DNA from: Balanoglossus misakiensis
Taxonomy: Eukaryota; Hemichordata
Reading direction: 5' to 3'
Length of the DNA: 64,000 nt
Assembly: GCA_040954595.2 (NCBI GenBank)
Contig: CM082588.2
Location: forward strand, 7,130,001 to 7,194,000
Below, piece by piece: positions 23,701 through 34,600 of this stretch. The translations under genes and the position numbers were made by a program. Numbering within the stretch: position 1 is the stretch's first letter; every line of letters begins with the position of its first letter. The notes beneath the pieces are model-generated. The model was not told where the DNA came from. It saw nothing but the letters and a program-made list of their open reading frames with translations, and did not search any database.

Positions 23701-23980
23701 TTACATCATCGCATCCCCACAAAACTTGCAACTTGAAAAGGAAAGAATAAATGCCATTGACAGAAATGCCAAGGAATTATACGGGTGCCAGTGTCAAGTG
23801 GGAGACAACTTTGCATCGTGTCATGATAAACATCTCGATATCAGAATCACCACTTTTGGAGGGAACTTTCCCACTGCCCAGCATACCATAAATTCCTCAG
23901 AGAAAAAAAGTTGGCTTGGACAGTCTACTTACCCTGACGAAGAGCTCAATTGTGTCGTTTGAGTTATTCATGTCGCTCAT
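14793..23980 (-). CDS. CLIC: Chloride intracellular channel-like protein, gene A, complete
   Basis: CLIC family: soluble GST-fold proteins with a glutaredoxin-like N-terminal thiol site that can also associate with membranes (family knowledge). Exons in coding order: 23980-23933, 19783-19639, 18252-18099, 16605-16410, 14930-14793. They sum to 681 nt, 226 aa plus stop. The protein begins MSDMNNSNDTIELFVR. The N-domain has AGRDGKALGDCVFCQR, where the usual CPF[CS] motif is CVFC, followed by the cis-proline segment GKIPVLVDGE. The C-domain has the CLIC signature FLDGDTMTQLDCNMLPKLHH, and the protein ends WNKHLGRV. It lacks the acidic foot loop seen in vertebrate CLICs between the helix and FLDG. 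It is the only one of the four genes with an intron splitting the N-domain, within SPG/GKIPV, and it has a 4.1-kb intron 1. It is the downstream member of the array. Confidence 0.93.
14991..15150 (+). repeat. MITE-like family 2, copy 1 (TTAAAGGGACAAAGTCTC)
   Basis: Element starting TTAAAGGGACAAAGTCTCTC, just beyond the last exon of CLIC gene A, in its last intron. It shares CATGTGGATATATA and CACACACAACTTCCATCCC with copies at 17878-18083, 49428-49632, 50967-51070 and 62469-62643. The right end is diverged. Confidence 0.75.
15695..15772 (+). repeat. 26-bp tandem repeat, three units
   Basis: Three head-to-tail 26-bp units, the first two nearly identical: ATGCGACTCATTTGCATAAT then AGATAT. Units 1 and 2 each contain ATTTGCAT, the POU-factor octamer, and unit 2 contains TGACTCAT, an AP-1-type site. 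The third unit has ATTTAAAT instead. It sits in the last intron of CLIC gene A. Confidence 0.85.
16072..16234 (+). repeat. Composite repeat, left arm: family 1 with G21 run plus family 4 end
   Basis: A family 1 element (16072-16160) whose centre is expanded to 21 guanines (16128-16148), joined directly to a family 4 end (AAAGGAATACGGTCACC). The same fusion occurs in opposite orientation at 17739-17865, also with 21 bases in the run. The two arms flank exon 4 of CLIC gene A. Confidence 0.85.
16235..16399. repeat. MITE-like family 3, copy 2
   Basis: Ends TACTGTAAAAC and AGTACAGTA, with the family core TTTCGCGTTCTCTTATTTCA. It stops about 10 bp from the boundary of CLIC gene A exon 4 (16410), immediately beyond that exon's splice donor on the minus strand. 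Confidence 0.75.
16637..16739. repeat. Short inverted-repeat element (GGACACCTCT hairpin)
   Basis: Imperfect hairpin with ends ATTGAAACCT and AGGTTTCACTGTA and inner arms AGGACACCTCT and AGAGGTGTCCT. It lies in CLIC gene A intron 3, about 30 bp upstream of the exon 4 acceptor. Confidence 0.65.
17739..17865 (-). repeat. Composite repeat, right arm (inverted copy) with C21 run
   Basis: Reverse-complement copy of the 16072-16234 composite. It has a family 4 end (GGTGACCGTATACCTTTAA) fused to a family 1 element (17775-17865) containing 21 cytosines at 17789-17809. The similarity to the left arm continues past the element into CTCACCTATT(A/G)CACAC, so both the insertion site and the fusion were copied. 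Confidence 0.85.
17878..18083 (-). repeat. MITE-like family 2, copy 2
   Basis: Minus-orientation copy ending GACTTTGTCCCTTTAA. The element stops only 16 bp from the splice donor of CLIC gene A exon 3 (exon boundary 18099). It abuts the composite repeat at 17739-17865. Confidence 0.8.
19503..19595 (+). repeat. MITE-like family 1, copy 4
   Basis: Well-preserved 93-bp copy with ends TTAACCCTTTCACCACC and GGGGGTGAAAGGGTTAA. It lies in CLIC gene A intron 2, about 45 bp from the donor of exon 2 (19639). Confidence 0.9.
19784..23932 (-). other. Intron 1 of CLIC gene A
   Basis: A 4.1-kb AT-rich intron between the 16-residue first exon and the thiol-motif exon. Open frames here (for example 22722-22958, 23306-23551 and 23510-23731) match no family I recognise. 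I see no exon of another gene and no convincing RNA gene. Confidence 0.6.
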
Positions 23981-26156
23981 TTTGCAATGTTATGTCTTCC
24001 GAAAGAAGATAAAGGTGCAAAATCAGTCGAACAATTTCGGGAATATATACAGTACTCCAGATATACCTCACCCAACGTATGAAGGTACTACGCATGCGCG
24101 GATAAGTAAATTGCGCCGCCAACCGACCGCAGTGGTGATTACCCCAGTACATGGAGATATAGATGTGGAGAAAGTTATCATTTATGGCATTATAATATAA
24201 TATTTACTTACCAATATCTTTCACACATCAAAGGAAGGTGCTTTCAATTAAGGCCTATTTCCCTCGTTTTGAAACCACCGCAACTCCAAGATGATTGACA
24301 TCTACATTATACTAGTAGCTTGAAGAATGTGTCATGTTCCATAGCAACATGATTGTGGATTTCCTTTACCATTGTTTCAATTTATTGGGAATTTACACGT
24401 ACTTTTGGAAGACATGTTTCTGAGACACATACAGTAGCAGAAGTTCATGTTACATGTATTTGATGCACACTTTGAAGAGGGCGCCATGAGTACGTGTTCC
24501 GGAGCATTCGAGTAATTTCACGTCCACCCGTCATCATTCGGATATACCTGTTATGTAGTACAGTACACGCACCATACCCAAAGAATGGTAGAGTGAAAAA
24601 TATGATATCTAAACGTTAACGCACCACTACAAAATATTTGGGAGATAATATATTTCAGTGTACCCTTGTGGGCCTGAGAAATTAGTTTTCTGCATTAATT
24701 TGGATACACTGCTTCAGTTGTGAGCTTGCTTGATCAAAAGAACAATGCGCTTCATCTTTTAAATTAATATGGTAATTTTATTATGCACTAAAAATTTAAC
24801 AATGTTTCACAATTAACGTCTGTGTTCAATAAATGGAATAAAATGCACTCCCGCTTGTAGTGTATGGTCCGATGATCGACTTAGGAGCTCTACGCGTACA
24901 GCGACTGCTAAACTATCTTGCATGCGTGCATCTTGTAGGGACAAATGCCAATCAAGATATCTGTTGCAGGATATTTAAGATACACACCATGTACATACCC
25001 CGTAAAAAGTACTGGTGGTAACTGACATGCGCTCATCATGCACTGAGTTCGCCAAGAAGACAGCAGCATTTACATATTTTAACACTAGAGGGCGTACAAC
25101 AACTCGTACTTTATTCGCTCGTGTTTGATGGCGACAGATTTATAATCAATGGGCGAAATAATCATTGACAGTAAAGTTTATTATTTCGACATTTAATGTC
25201 TCTTTAACACAGCTATAGTCTATAATAAAGTTCGGTAAGATTCACTTCTGAAAATTACGTTTATTCTCAAATTTCTAACGTGGCACTTGTAGGAATACCA
25301 TTTCGACTGATTAATTAAAACATGTACGTATATTTTATTTCAGGTGACTAAGAAAGCCTGTTTTCTCTCTGTCTGGGATTGGACCGACCGACCTTCTTTT
25401 TATCGTAGGCGAATTGATACACTTACTCATCTCAAGAGTTCGTATAAAACTTTGCAGACCGACAGTGCCCTCTATATATTAAAGTGTCTGGGTGAAAATA
25501 ATACGATTATCGCTGTGAACATGCGCAGTGCCGAACTCTCTAAATCTAATATAACAATATAGCACCATCTTTATCTAATGAAGGAAAATGTATGTTTCTT
25601 TCTAGTAATTTTGCCCTTCAATCATGCACAACAAATGTGGCAAAATAATAGTCGAAAGTAAAGCGTCAATTTGTCAATTTTCAGCTCTCCGTAGCATTTT
25701 GGAAATTTGCTTAGCTCTTGCCCAAAATATACATTTCCACCATAACTATCGAACACATGGGGTGAACAAGTTTGGGGGAATTCTATGCCGTAAATTTTTC
25801 CCGTTCTCTGGGCGCAGAACTGACTGCGGCGTATTGTAACATAAAACAAATAATACTATGCATTTATCTAATTAAACTAACTGCATATCAATTATATTCT
25901 ATGGATGCTATACACCGAAGTTGAAAAACATCGTACAGATTCCTAAGATCACAAACGGCAAGAATTTCTCATCGACATCATAAAGTCGACCACTGATATA
26001 TACAATAAATTTGTCTGTTCTTGAATCAAATAATTGTTTTTTTCTCCATTCGTTCACAATCAATGTCCCAGCATTATCGACCACAAAATATCCTTTCCTT
26101 TATCTGCCTTTTCATTTCTAGATTCAACCAGTATCACCTATCTCCTCTTCGTCAGT
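23981..26156. other. Intergenic region between CLIC genes A and B
   Basis: Contains the promoter and 5' leader of gene A just above 23980 and the 3' UTR of gene B just below 26157. No conserved coding segment is visible; short frames at 25344-25562 and 25622-25849 look like chance. No TATA box or polyadenylation signal stands out. Confidence 0.5.
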
Positions 26157-27188
26157 TCATCGCTGGAAGTGTTTGCTCCATCCGTAGATAATCTCCTCGT
26201 CTGCGCATTTTGTCTTTTGGAAAGCCTCGGTTTCGAATCCCCCGTCCAGGTATCTCTTGAGGGCGGGAAATTCCTCTGGCATCTCAAATTTCTGACAGAA
26301 AAAAAAATTAAAAGCGTGATTTAACTACTGAAATAAAACATGACGGGTTTTCATTGTTCAGGGTAGTATTTATCGTACTATTTCGAAAATACGTAAAACA
26401 CGTGCAAGTCGTTCAAGGTGCAATATCATAGCACTGATAGGATTTCGTCGTTCGATCTGACCGATAGGCCTGGTACCCCCCCCCCCTCTGATCCGAATAA
26501 CACCACCTGGCTAGCGATGATGGGTTAAAAATGAGCTGGTTTCGGAGACAATCGGTGGCATTTGAGACCACGTGACCTGGTTTGTCGACATATCAAGTTA
26601 GTTTTAAATGGCGTCATCCAAGCTAAATGTAATACTCCAAAAGAATAAGAGGCGTGTTTTGGTTAAATCCACTTCAAAGTTGCGATACAGACAGACGATA
26701 TCTCATCATGAGTCAACACATTTAGCTGGTTATCGATCAGAGCGGTCTAATGGCTTAGATACGCTATCTCGATTTAGGTGCCATGAAGTAAACTCGTTGA
26801 GACTGCCTTACCTTATAGTGTCTGGCCGCCACTTTGATGTGGTATAACTTTGGCAAGATGTTGCAGTCTGGGAGTTTGAGTTCATCGCCATCGATGAACA
26901 TTCCCGGAGAATTGGCAAGGAATGAATCCAGCTTCCTTAGCTCATCCTTCAAAGCCCTGGCAAGATTCTCCTGTTTGTTGGCATCCCGGTTCTTCAGGAA
27001 ACTGAAACCAAGGAAATATATCCAAAGCGATATTATCACTGATCAAGCAATGACGTCCAACAACAAAGTACATATGTAAGTGTGTGTGTAGACCCTGTAG
27101 GAAGGATCTATGGTGTGTGTGTTAAAATTTCGCCGACAGAACTTATGTGAATCCGATCCGGTGATGATGGTGGTGGTGGTGGTGGTGG

Positions 27189-27232
<44 letters not shown>

Positions 27233-27734
27233 TGTCGAATTGAAGTGTTGAAAAAAGTGCATAAGACTTGTGTTAAACTGGCATGCCACTATGGTTCAGC
27301 AATCGACCAATGTTCTAAGCGAGAGGCTGTTGCCAAGGAAACCAACCTGGCTGCACGATATCTTGCCTCCGTACACAGCAAAGAAGATGTATTAAAAGAC
27401 TGTCACTGAAAGAAGGACTTACGCGGTGAATTTTTGGAAGATGTCCATGCCTCCCTTCTCCGCTTTCGGCGTATCCGGCCTCAACTTCGGTTCCGGGAAA
27501 GTGGTTTCTAGATAGTCCGCGATGACTGTTGCATCGTCCAATAATCTCTCACCGTGGATCAGGACGGGTACCTTCCCCGAGGGACTCATGTCCAAGAATT
27601 CCCTCGGTTTGATTTGCATGTTTATCGGGACAATTTGATAGTCAAGTCCTTTTAGTTGGAGTACCATTTGAATGCGATGACAGAATGGACAGTCGCCGAG
27701 CGAGTTGCCGTCTTGTCCGGCCTGTGAGGGGAGG

Positions 27735-27821
<87 letters not shown>

Positions 27822-30800
27822 TGTCAACTACATTTAAAACCTTTTCTGAATTGAACAAATATTCCTTTGCGAAAATAAAATAAATCATGGATTAAACCAT
27901 GATCAAACATAGTGCTGTTGGATTGAATATGTTTTATTTATTGGCAAGGTTACTGACGATTATTGGCCAGGTTACTGACGATAATACAGACCTGATATCG
28001 AATTATGACACAACACTTTACATAAAATAGCACAATATAGCATAATAATTTGTGGAAACGATGCTATAAACACATTTATATGAAGCTCAGTCATAGTAAC
28101 GTACCAAAAATTTAAGATATACATGTCTTTTGAATCAGGCTACTGTCAAATTAGGATTTATAGACATCTCGTAAAGTGAATTTCTTGGACCCAATAACAC
28201 AAACGGGGATAACCCGACACGCGATGAATCATCGCCCTCCTTTTGTAGTCTGAGAGATTTTAATCTATAAAATAGTACAATATTTTTCGCGCACATACTG
28301 ATTTCAACAGAGCATATTCATTGTAAGCGGTGACGAATGAACTTTACCCAGCCTGCCCTTTCACCTTATACTCAGTTGCCGGGACAAACTTCAGAGCTCA
28401 TATCGATATATTCGCCCGTTCGCTCTTTGATAGAAAATCTAAGATAACTAAATAAATGTGGCGACTTTTTTCGTTTTTTGACTTGCGAAATACGTCGTTT
28501 TTTTGTTGAAACACAGCGAGAATTTATTGAACGATATCCACGGTCGAAACACATTCAAGCAGTATCGTGTTTATTATATTTGTATAATTTCAAGTGATGC
28601 TTCATAGTTTCAAATGTCTGGCGCGTTAGGTGGTACGAAAAAGGTCAAAGGTCGGTCGTGAACACGTCACCTTTGTTACTTGGTACAGCAGGTATGCGAG
28701 TAACATAAATATAAGATGAAATTCTATCAGTTGCCCCGGGAAGGTTGTTCCGTGTGACTTGTAAGTAGTCAAGTTTTTTTCAGAAAATCCAGAACTGAAA
28801 ACACAAACAAAATACTTCCAGCATGGTTCCCAGACTTTCGCGAGTCATGGGTTAAATGGCAATTCTGAAGCAACCGTTCTATCGTTGTCAAACGAAAAAA
28901 AAATATTTAAAATGCTATTTTCACGCATTTTATTGTTAATATTATGAAATAACGTCGATGTAATACACCTTTTCAGCAAAATGCGCATTTTTGGGCCAAT
29001 TCTCCGAGTCCAACCCAGGGTGCGACTTTGTAATGGAACATGAACACAAGTTGACAAGAGAATTTATACGGCAGTGCAATGTGGTACTCAGTAGTATTTT
29101 GTCAGTAAATCTCAACGGACACACAAGAGACATTTTATGGCATTTCACAGAACAGTCCCTCAAACTACGAGCAGAGTTCATATGGTGTGTGACAGGGCAA
29201 CGGAAATTTTATATTAAAGAACGACGCCATTTTGGTTTGGCCACTAAATTGGCCGTATCAATGAAGCGCTTAGCGTTAATTATAAAAAAATATCATTTCC
29301 CTCAACATAAAACGATTGAGAGATTGGGCCCCAATTAAGAAGTGCATTTTATTCACCAATGCGAACGTAAAGTCCATTGACAGGTTTAGGTGCCCACCCA
29401 TGGTCAAGTGCACAATATAGCGGTCATGTCCAGGCCGTCATCTTCGAATAGTACGAGCAAGTCCGCGGCTCACCTTCAGCCGGGCAGCGAACTCATATAA
29501 ATCCCTCCAAAGTCGATTCGGTACCCCCTCTTATGGTCCACGATGCCTACTCAAGACTTTCAAGTTTCTGGTTAAACAGAATTCGTGACCTATGCATTTA
29601 TTCTAAAAACCCATTTTCGCGAGTCGCGTATATACTGTCACACGCGTAAAGGCCGGTTGTTCGTCACGTGCACAGGTCTGTTCAAGTCCAGGGGCCAACA
29701 AACTGTAGGTCACACAAGTGGAATGGTCGAGAGAAAAAAATGACGTTATATGCAAATGAATTGTTTGCATGGCAAATAAAATATGACAATGAAATAAAGG
29801 GTCAGATTACTCGCCGGTACATTCCTCCACACAAGTGGTCGATTGTCGGCCACACCTGGCAAATAGCCGCCATGTTTGACCTGACAAGCTTACCATCACA
29901 GCTTTGCAAAAAGTTGACATTTTCTTGGTCCGTGCATTTTTCTGCTGGAAACGTTCTTTCCGAACGATCAGGGATTCACTTTTGAATCAAAGAGAACTTA
30001 CAAAGTGACGTAGTTATTAGGAGACCAAAATGGCACTTAAATTTTAAATCTAAGATTTAGGATAGCTACGGTATGTACAGATAAAATTTCTAAAATGTCT
30101 GGGTCAAATTGCTATCAGCGAAAACGATTATCACCACTCCCTTGTAGGAAGAAATTACAGAAGCCGGATAAGCAAAGTTTAGATGTTGGAAGAAGATTCA
30201 ACAACTGTAGTTTTCAAAGACAACATTTACATACGTATTATTCAACAGATAAATTTATTATGAATCCTTATGTAGCCATGGTTACGGGATGTGATGTATT
30301 CAGCTGAGATTATGATTGAAAATTAACAATGAGTGGCAAACCCTTTTTTTCCAGGGTGGTGAAAATTATGAAATATAACTGTTTATGATCTACTTATTCA
30401 CGCAACACAATCATAAGCTTACACAGTATTTCTACTTATCACAAATGAATGTGCGTCTCACGTGCGCATATTTATGAATTAAACAAAAACGAGAAAAAGA
30501 TACGTTATTGCGAATCGTGACGACAACCAATTTACTGAACAGAGTACTTGTACTGCAAATCTCTCTTTTATTCACTTTTATTGGCTTTTTGTACCCGAGT
30601 TCCCTTTCGCGTAGCTTTACGCGACACTTGAGTGACCACTTCCCTTAACGCGTTACGTGAAATATACTTAAGAGCGTTTTTCACAGTCGTTTTATGTTAA
30701 AACACCACATTGGCCGATATACTAGGATGCTGGCCATCATCATGTTTCCCGCGACGAGTCTTGCGTAAAAAGGTCATCAAACTTGTTACCAAGGAAACGC

Positions 30801-31954
30801 AGTTATTTGCCGATTGGCCAAACACCATTCTGTTGGCAGCCATTTTGTAGTATATAAGCGCGATTTTCAACCTTTAAATGTTAAGAATGACAATTCGACT
30901 TCGAAGATACCAATTACCGCGGCGGTGTTGACGCAATTTGAAATACTTTATGTTGATCTATAACCAACTTGAAAATGAAAAGATTACTGGTAAAATTTGC
31001 ATATCATATATTCGCATGTTTTATCGTAACGACCTGTGCAGTGCACTAAAGTTAAATTACCCTGGGTTTATCGCGATTGTGTTCTGGTCCGACTTCTTGC
31101 CATATAAGGCAGTGGGTGGCAACGTTATTGGCTTTCAAGGGGTCGACTTATCTACACAGGTGATGATTTAGTTGGAATATTAACAGGCTGTTAATAACAG
31201 ACGTTATTCTAACTCGACTAGCGAGTTGTCCCGACACGTATGGACATAACAGATCGTAGGGGGAAAACGAAATAAGGCACCCGCAGTCAGACAAGTTCAC
31301 GGCCGTTGACGATTATCACGAAGTTCCCAATCGCGCTTAATCTCAGGATTAGACGTCTGAGAAAACAGCGACGGTGTTATTATCCGGTGATTAAACAGTT
31401 CAAAACTGCGTAACCACGCTTATTCAGTCTGGCATGTTGGCTGGCCATTTTTCTTCGGAGTATTTAGATTTGATATACAAAGATGTGCCATGATTGTATT
31501 TGGATAGCGCATACCTTAGCATCAACGCGCTATAAATTACACCTGCCTGCACCAAGGCCGTGTGTGTGGACTATGTTGGGTGCGGTCTGGTTCCAGACCA
31601 AAATCAACGTTGCCCAATATCAACGTGTATATACACTTGGCCATCTGCAAACCTGTCTAACACACCACCATACGTTAGATAAACGCATGACAAATATTGC
31701 CCTGCGCTGAATTCTCTTTACAAATCAAACGCAGACTAACCGACCACGGCCTTTGTGACTTCTATCTGACCCACATAAAGTGGTTAGGTCAATATTCATA
31801 AATTACGAATTCTTTTTTTTTTTCTCGTCTGTAGACTCCGTCCACTACAGGTGGTTTTTACGGTATTTGTATTGGCCGTTTAACGACGCTGGAACAGCAA
31901 ATGAAAAAGTAACAGAGTGTGTGCGCTTACCTTGACATAAAGTTCCAGTGACAT
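26157..31954 (-). CDS. CLIC: Chloride intracellular channel-like protein, gene B, complete
   Basis: Exons in coding order: 31954-31931, 27721-27423, 27001-26812, 26291-26157; 648 nt, 215 aa plus stop. Exon 1 encodes only MSLELYVK. Exon 2 encodes the whole thioredoxin-like N-domain: AGQDGNSLGDCPFCHR, with a full CPFC dithiol motif, then the cis-proline segment GKVPVLIHGERLLDDA. Exon 3 carries the C-domain signature FIDGDELKLPDCNILPKLYH. The protein ends IIYGWSKHFQR. The vertebrate acidic foot loop is missing, as in the sister genes. Function is inferred from the family: a GST-fold redox protein, possibly membrane-inserting. The exon 2 acceptor follows a long CT tract (see 27727-27819). It differs from gene A by lacking the intron within the N-domain. 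Confidence 0.94.
27161..27232 (+). repeat. GGT/GAT microsatellite
   Basis: Block of GTG repeats followed by ATG repeats in CLIC gene B intron 2. Its poly-methionine and poly-valine reading frames are artefacts. Confidence 0.95.
27722..31930 (-). other. Intron 1 of CLIC gene B
   Basis: A 4.2-kb intron. Apart from the GA tract at its lower end and an imperfect 22-bp direct repeat near 27935-27985 (GGTTACTGACGAT units), I see no gene, RNA or large repeat. Open frames at 28991-29338 and 29668-29985 match no known family. Confidence 0.6.
27727..27819 (-). repeat. GA/CT microsatellite acting as the polypyrimidine tract of CLIC gene B exon 2
   Basis: About 80 bp of uninterrupted GA on the plus strand, CT on the coding strand, lead through CCCTCCCTCCCC directly into the CACAG acceptor of exon 2 (exon starts at 27721). 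The serine/leucine-rich open frames over it are artefacts. Confidence 0.95.
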
Positions 31955-32250
31955 TTTATGTTCGTTGTAGTGGATGTCACTGATCGCGTCTGAACTATTC
32001 TTACACGTGTAAAAGTGAGCTGTAGCGCCGTTCTCGCACGCAGTCAGTCAGAAGAGAGCGAGTGCGGCTAGAGTCGTGAGGTCAGTCGAAACAACTCCCT
32101 AGCTAGGTCTGAAAATGCCCCTCTGTCGTGCTGTGTGCCCTGTTCAGATAAGCCCATCGAGGCTGCGAAGAACCGCTTTGACTATGAGGCGGGTGGATGT
32201 GGAAATCGTGAGCATGAATGCAGTTACTGGGTAATGCAGATCAAGGAAAG

Positions 32251-32416
<166 letters not shown>

Positions 32417-33725
32417 GACATAGCATCACTTGAGGGTTACGCTTAAAGTTCACAACTACACTATCACATTTTCAAGAATTACAAGTCGTCAGTTTAACTT
32501 TTTGACATTTCATGTTTTTTTTAATTTGACGTACAAAACATAGGCATATGAGGATTAAATAGCCAAGGATAAAACATGGTCGATCTGAAAAAGGTTATAG
32601 AATTAATTACCTGACCTGACAATTGATGATAAATCGGCGACTTAACAAGCATTTCAGAGAAAACAATTTTGCATATTCCAAACTTTCATCAAAAGTTCCC
32701 AATACGAATAGAAATTTATGTCCAGGAATATATTGTCGCCACCTCATCTCAGACAAAAATTAAACACATACCACAGAACAATTTTGATTACAAAATATAA
32801 AATCAGTAATTTTAAATAATCGAATACTGTCATCTTGACGTAACTGTCTTTCACGTTCCAACATAAATAAAAACTACACACCCGATATTTTTATATCTAT
32901 AGTACTTTCAAAATATAACATTTGAATAAAACATTCTAATTACAAATGTGACTGCATTTAATCGATGGCTGTAAGCAGGGAAAATCAAAATTGGTAGACC
33001 AAAAGGGTCGAGAAGAGCCGAAAAATAGCTTTGAGATCGAAATTTGTTCATTTTGGGAAACCGCAATCGAAATTAAAATAGTTACTTTAGGTTTGTGTCT
33101 TCAAAAGTTACAGTTTACATTGAAAACATTGCATTAAAAACAATTCACGTAAAGACAGCGGGGGTTCAAAGGTCGACATGCAAATTATATCCGGGAATTT
33201 CCATGCCCAAGAAACAAAAAAATGTACATATCATCAAAAATATATATCATCACCTCATTCTACAACTATCCATGCTGGAATTTGCACCAGCGAACAAAGA
33301 ACCTCTTTGTTATACAAAATTAAAAACATCACAAATTTACAGTTGACAGCAACAACGGGCAGTTGGACATATGTAAAACGTATACACTAAATACTATTAT
33401 ATATAAGACATGCACCATGAAAATGTTGAATTCACAGGATAATTACGTCTACGATCTACCGTTTAAGAGTTGTAGTTATTTGATTCATGAGGGATATTGC
33501 CTTCTTGTTGACCTACATTGTACCAACACTAAATATGTGAATGTCCCACATTTCGAGACTTCATGAATTTCAGTAGGTCACCAGGTCATATGTAGAGCAT
33601 TGAACACACTGTTATAGCTATAAAATGCTATTTGCGTGTTCCCAACTTCTAACAATCAGGAATAAAAGCAATTTGCTGTGCCTCTGTCCTTATACTGAAA
33701 TACCTGTATATCAATCGATTATAAA

Positions 33726-33801
33726 AAACCTTTCGCCACCAGCATCCATTTTCTATGCTAAAGTTGGACCTCTACATAGTGAAATAGGGGTGAAAGCGTG
33801 A
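33726..33801 (+). repeat. Degraded copy of MITE-like family 1
   Basis: Retains the core TTTTCTATG, AAAGTTGGACCTCTA and GGGGTGAAAG, but the terminal TTAACCC is lost. An older copy than those at 19503 and 60468. Confidence 0.7.
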
Positions 33802-34044
33802 AACCCCACCATCCAAGGATATGTAGTACAATGAGATAGTCATATCATTAGTATAATTGCATATCTATAATTTCTGGCACTGTGAAGTTTTAAAGCTTAA
33901 CAAATATTCAACATAATGAACGCTACCCTTAATTTGGCGAGCGTGAATGATTACAAATCGCAGCAGTTTTTGTGTCAACATAGTCTGGTACCCAAAACCA
34001 AGTGTGCTTTGTCTGTGGTTTTAGATAGACTCACACACGCAGGG

Positions 34045-34169
34045 TCTGGAAACGCAGTCTGCTATCGTCGTCCTGAAATTGTACATGTCAATAAAAGTCA
34101 AAATGCGATGCGATTCAAGATCACGTGGTGACCAAAATTTCAGAGACGATAGTAGACTGCGTTTCCAGA
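34045..34169. repeat. Fold-back element (GGAAACGCAGTCT arms)
   Basis: Inverted repeat with arms of about 34 bp: TCTGGAAACGCAGTCTGCTA and its near-complement ending at 34169. A non-palindromic 60-bp centre separates the arms. Confidence 0.8.
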
Positions 34170-34600
34170 CACACTGGGGTCTGGAGACTAATGTAATGTC
34201 AACATGCATCTACAGAAGTGAAGTAGCTTTCATACTAGATATAATGCTACTGTAACAGCAATAATGGGCTGATTGTCCAGATTCCACGAAAGAGGCCACC
34301 TATACATTATCTTAATCGTACATTATAGCAATACAACTATGGTTTTGGTATGGGGGAAGATGACAATGTTAACATCTCATGTTAACGAGTGCTCAGTAAC
34401 CTGCGACAACACAGAACGAAAATTAATGGACACTGTTGATTTTTTTTCGCAAATCAAACGCCATAAAACGGATTTGATCTTCAAAGGAAATGTCTAGTCG
34501 TCTAATAAATATCGATATAATGTTTTGTTCTTTAAGAAGGGCGCGAAAAAATGCGGTGAATTGCCGGTGCTGTATGTTTGTTTGTTTGTTAAAGCGCCAC

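Noticed and set aside
27110-27409. Open frame with poly-Met and poly-Val runs
   Set aside because: It is a translated GGT/GAT microsatellite in CLIC gene B intron 2.
27642-27888. Ser/Leu repeat open frames
   Set aside because: They are CT-repeat translations overlapping the exon 2 acceptor of CLIC gene B; the real frame starts at 27721.
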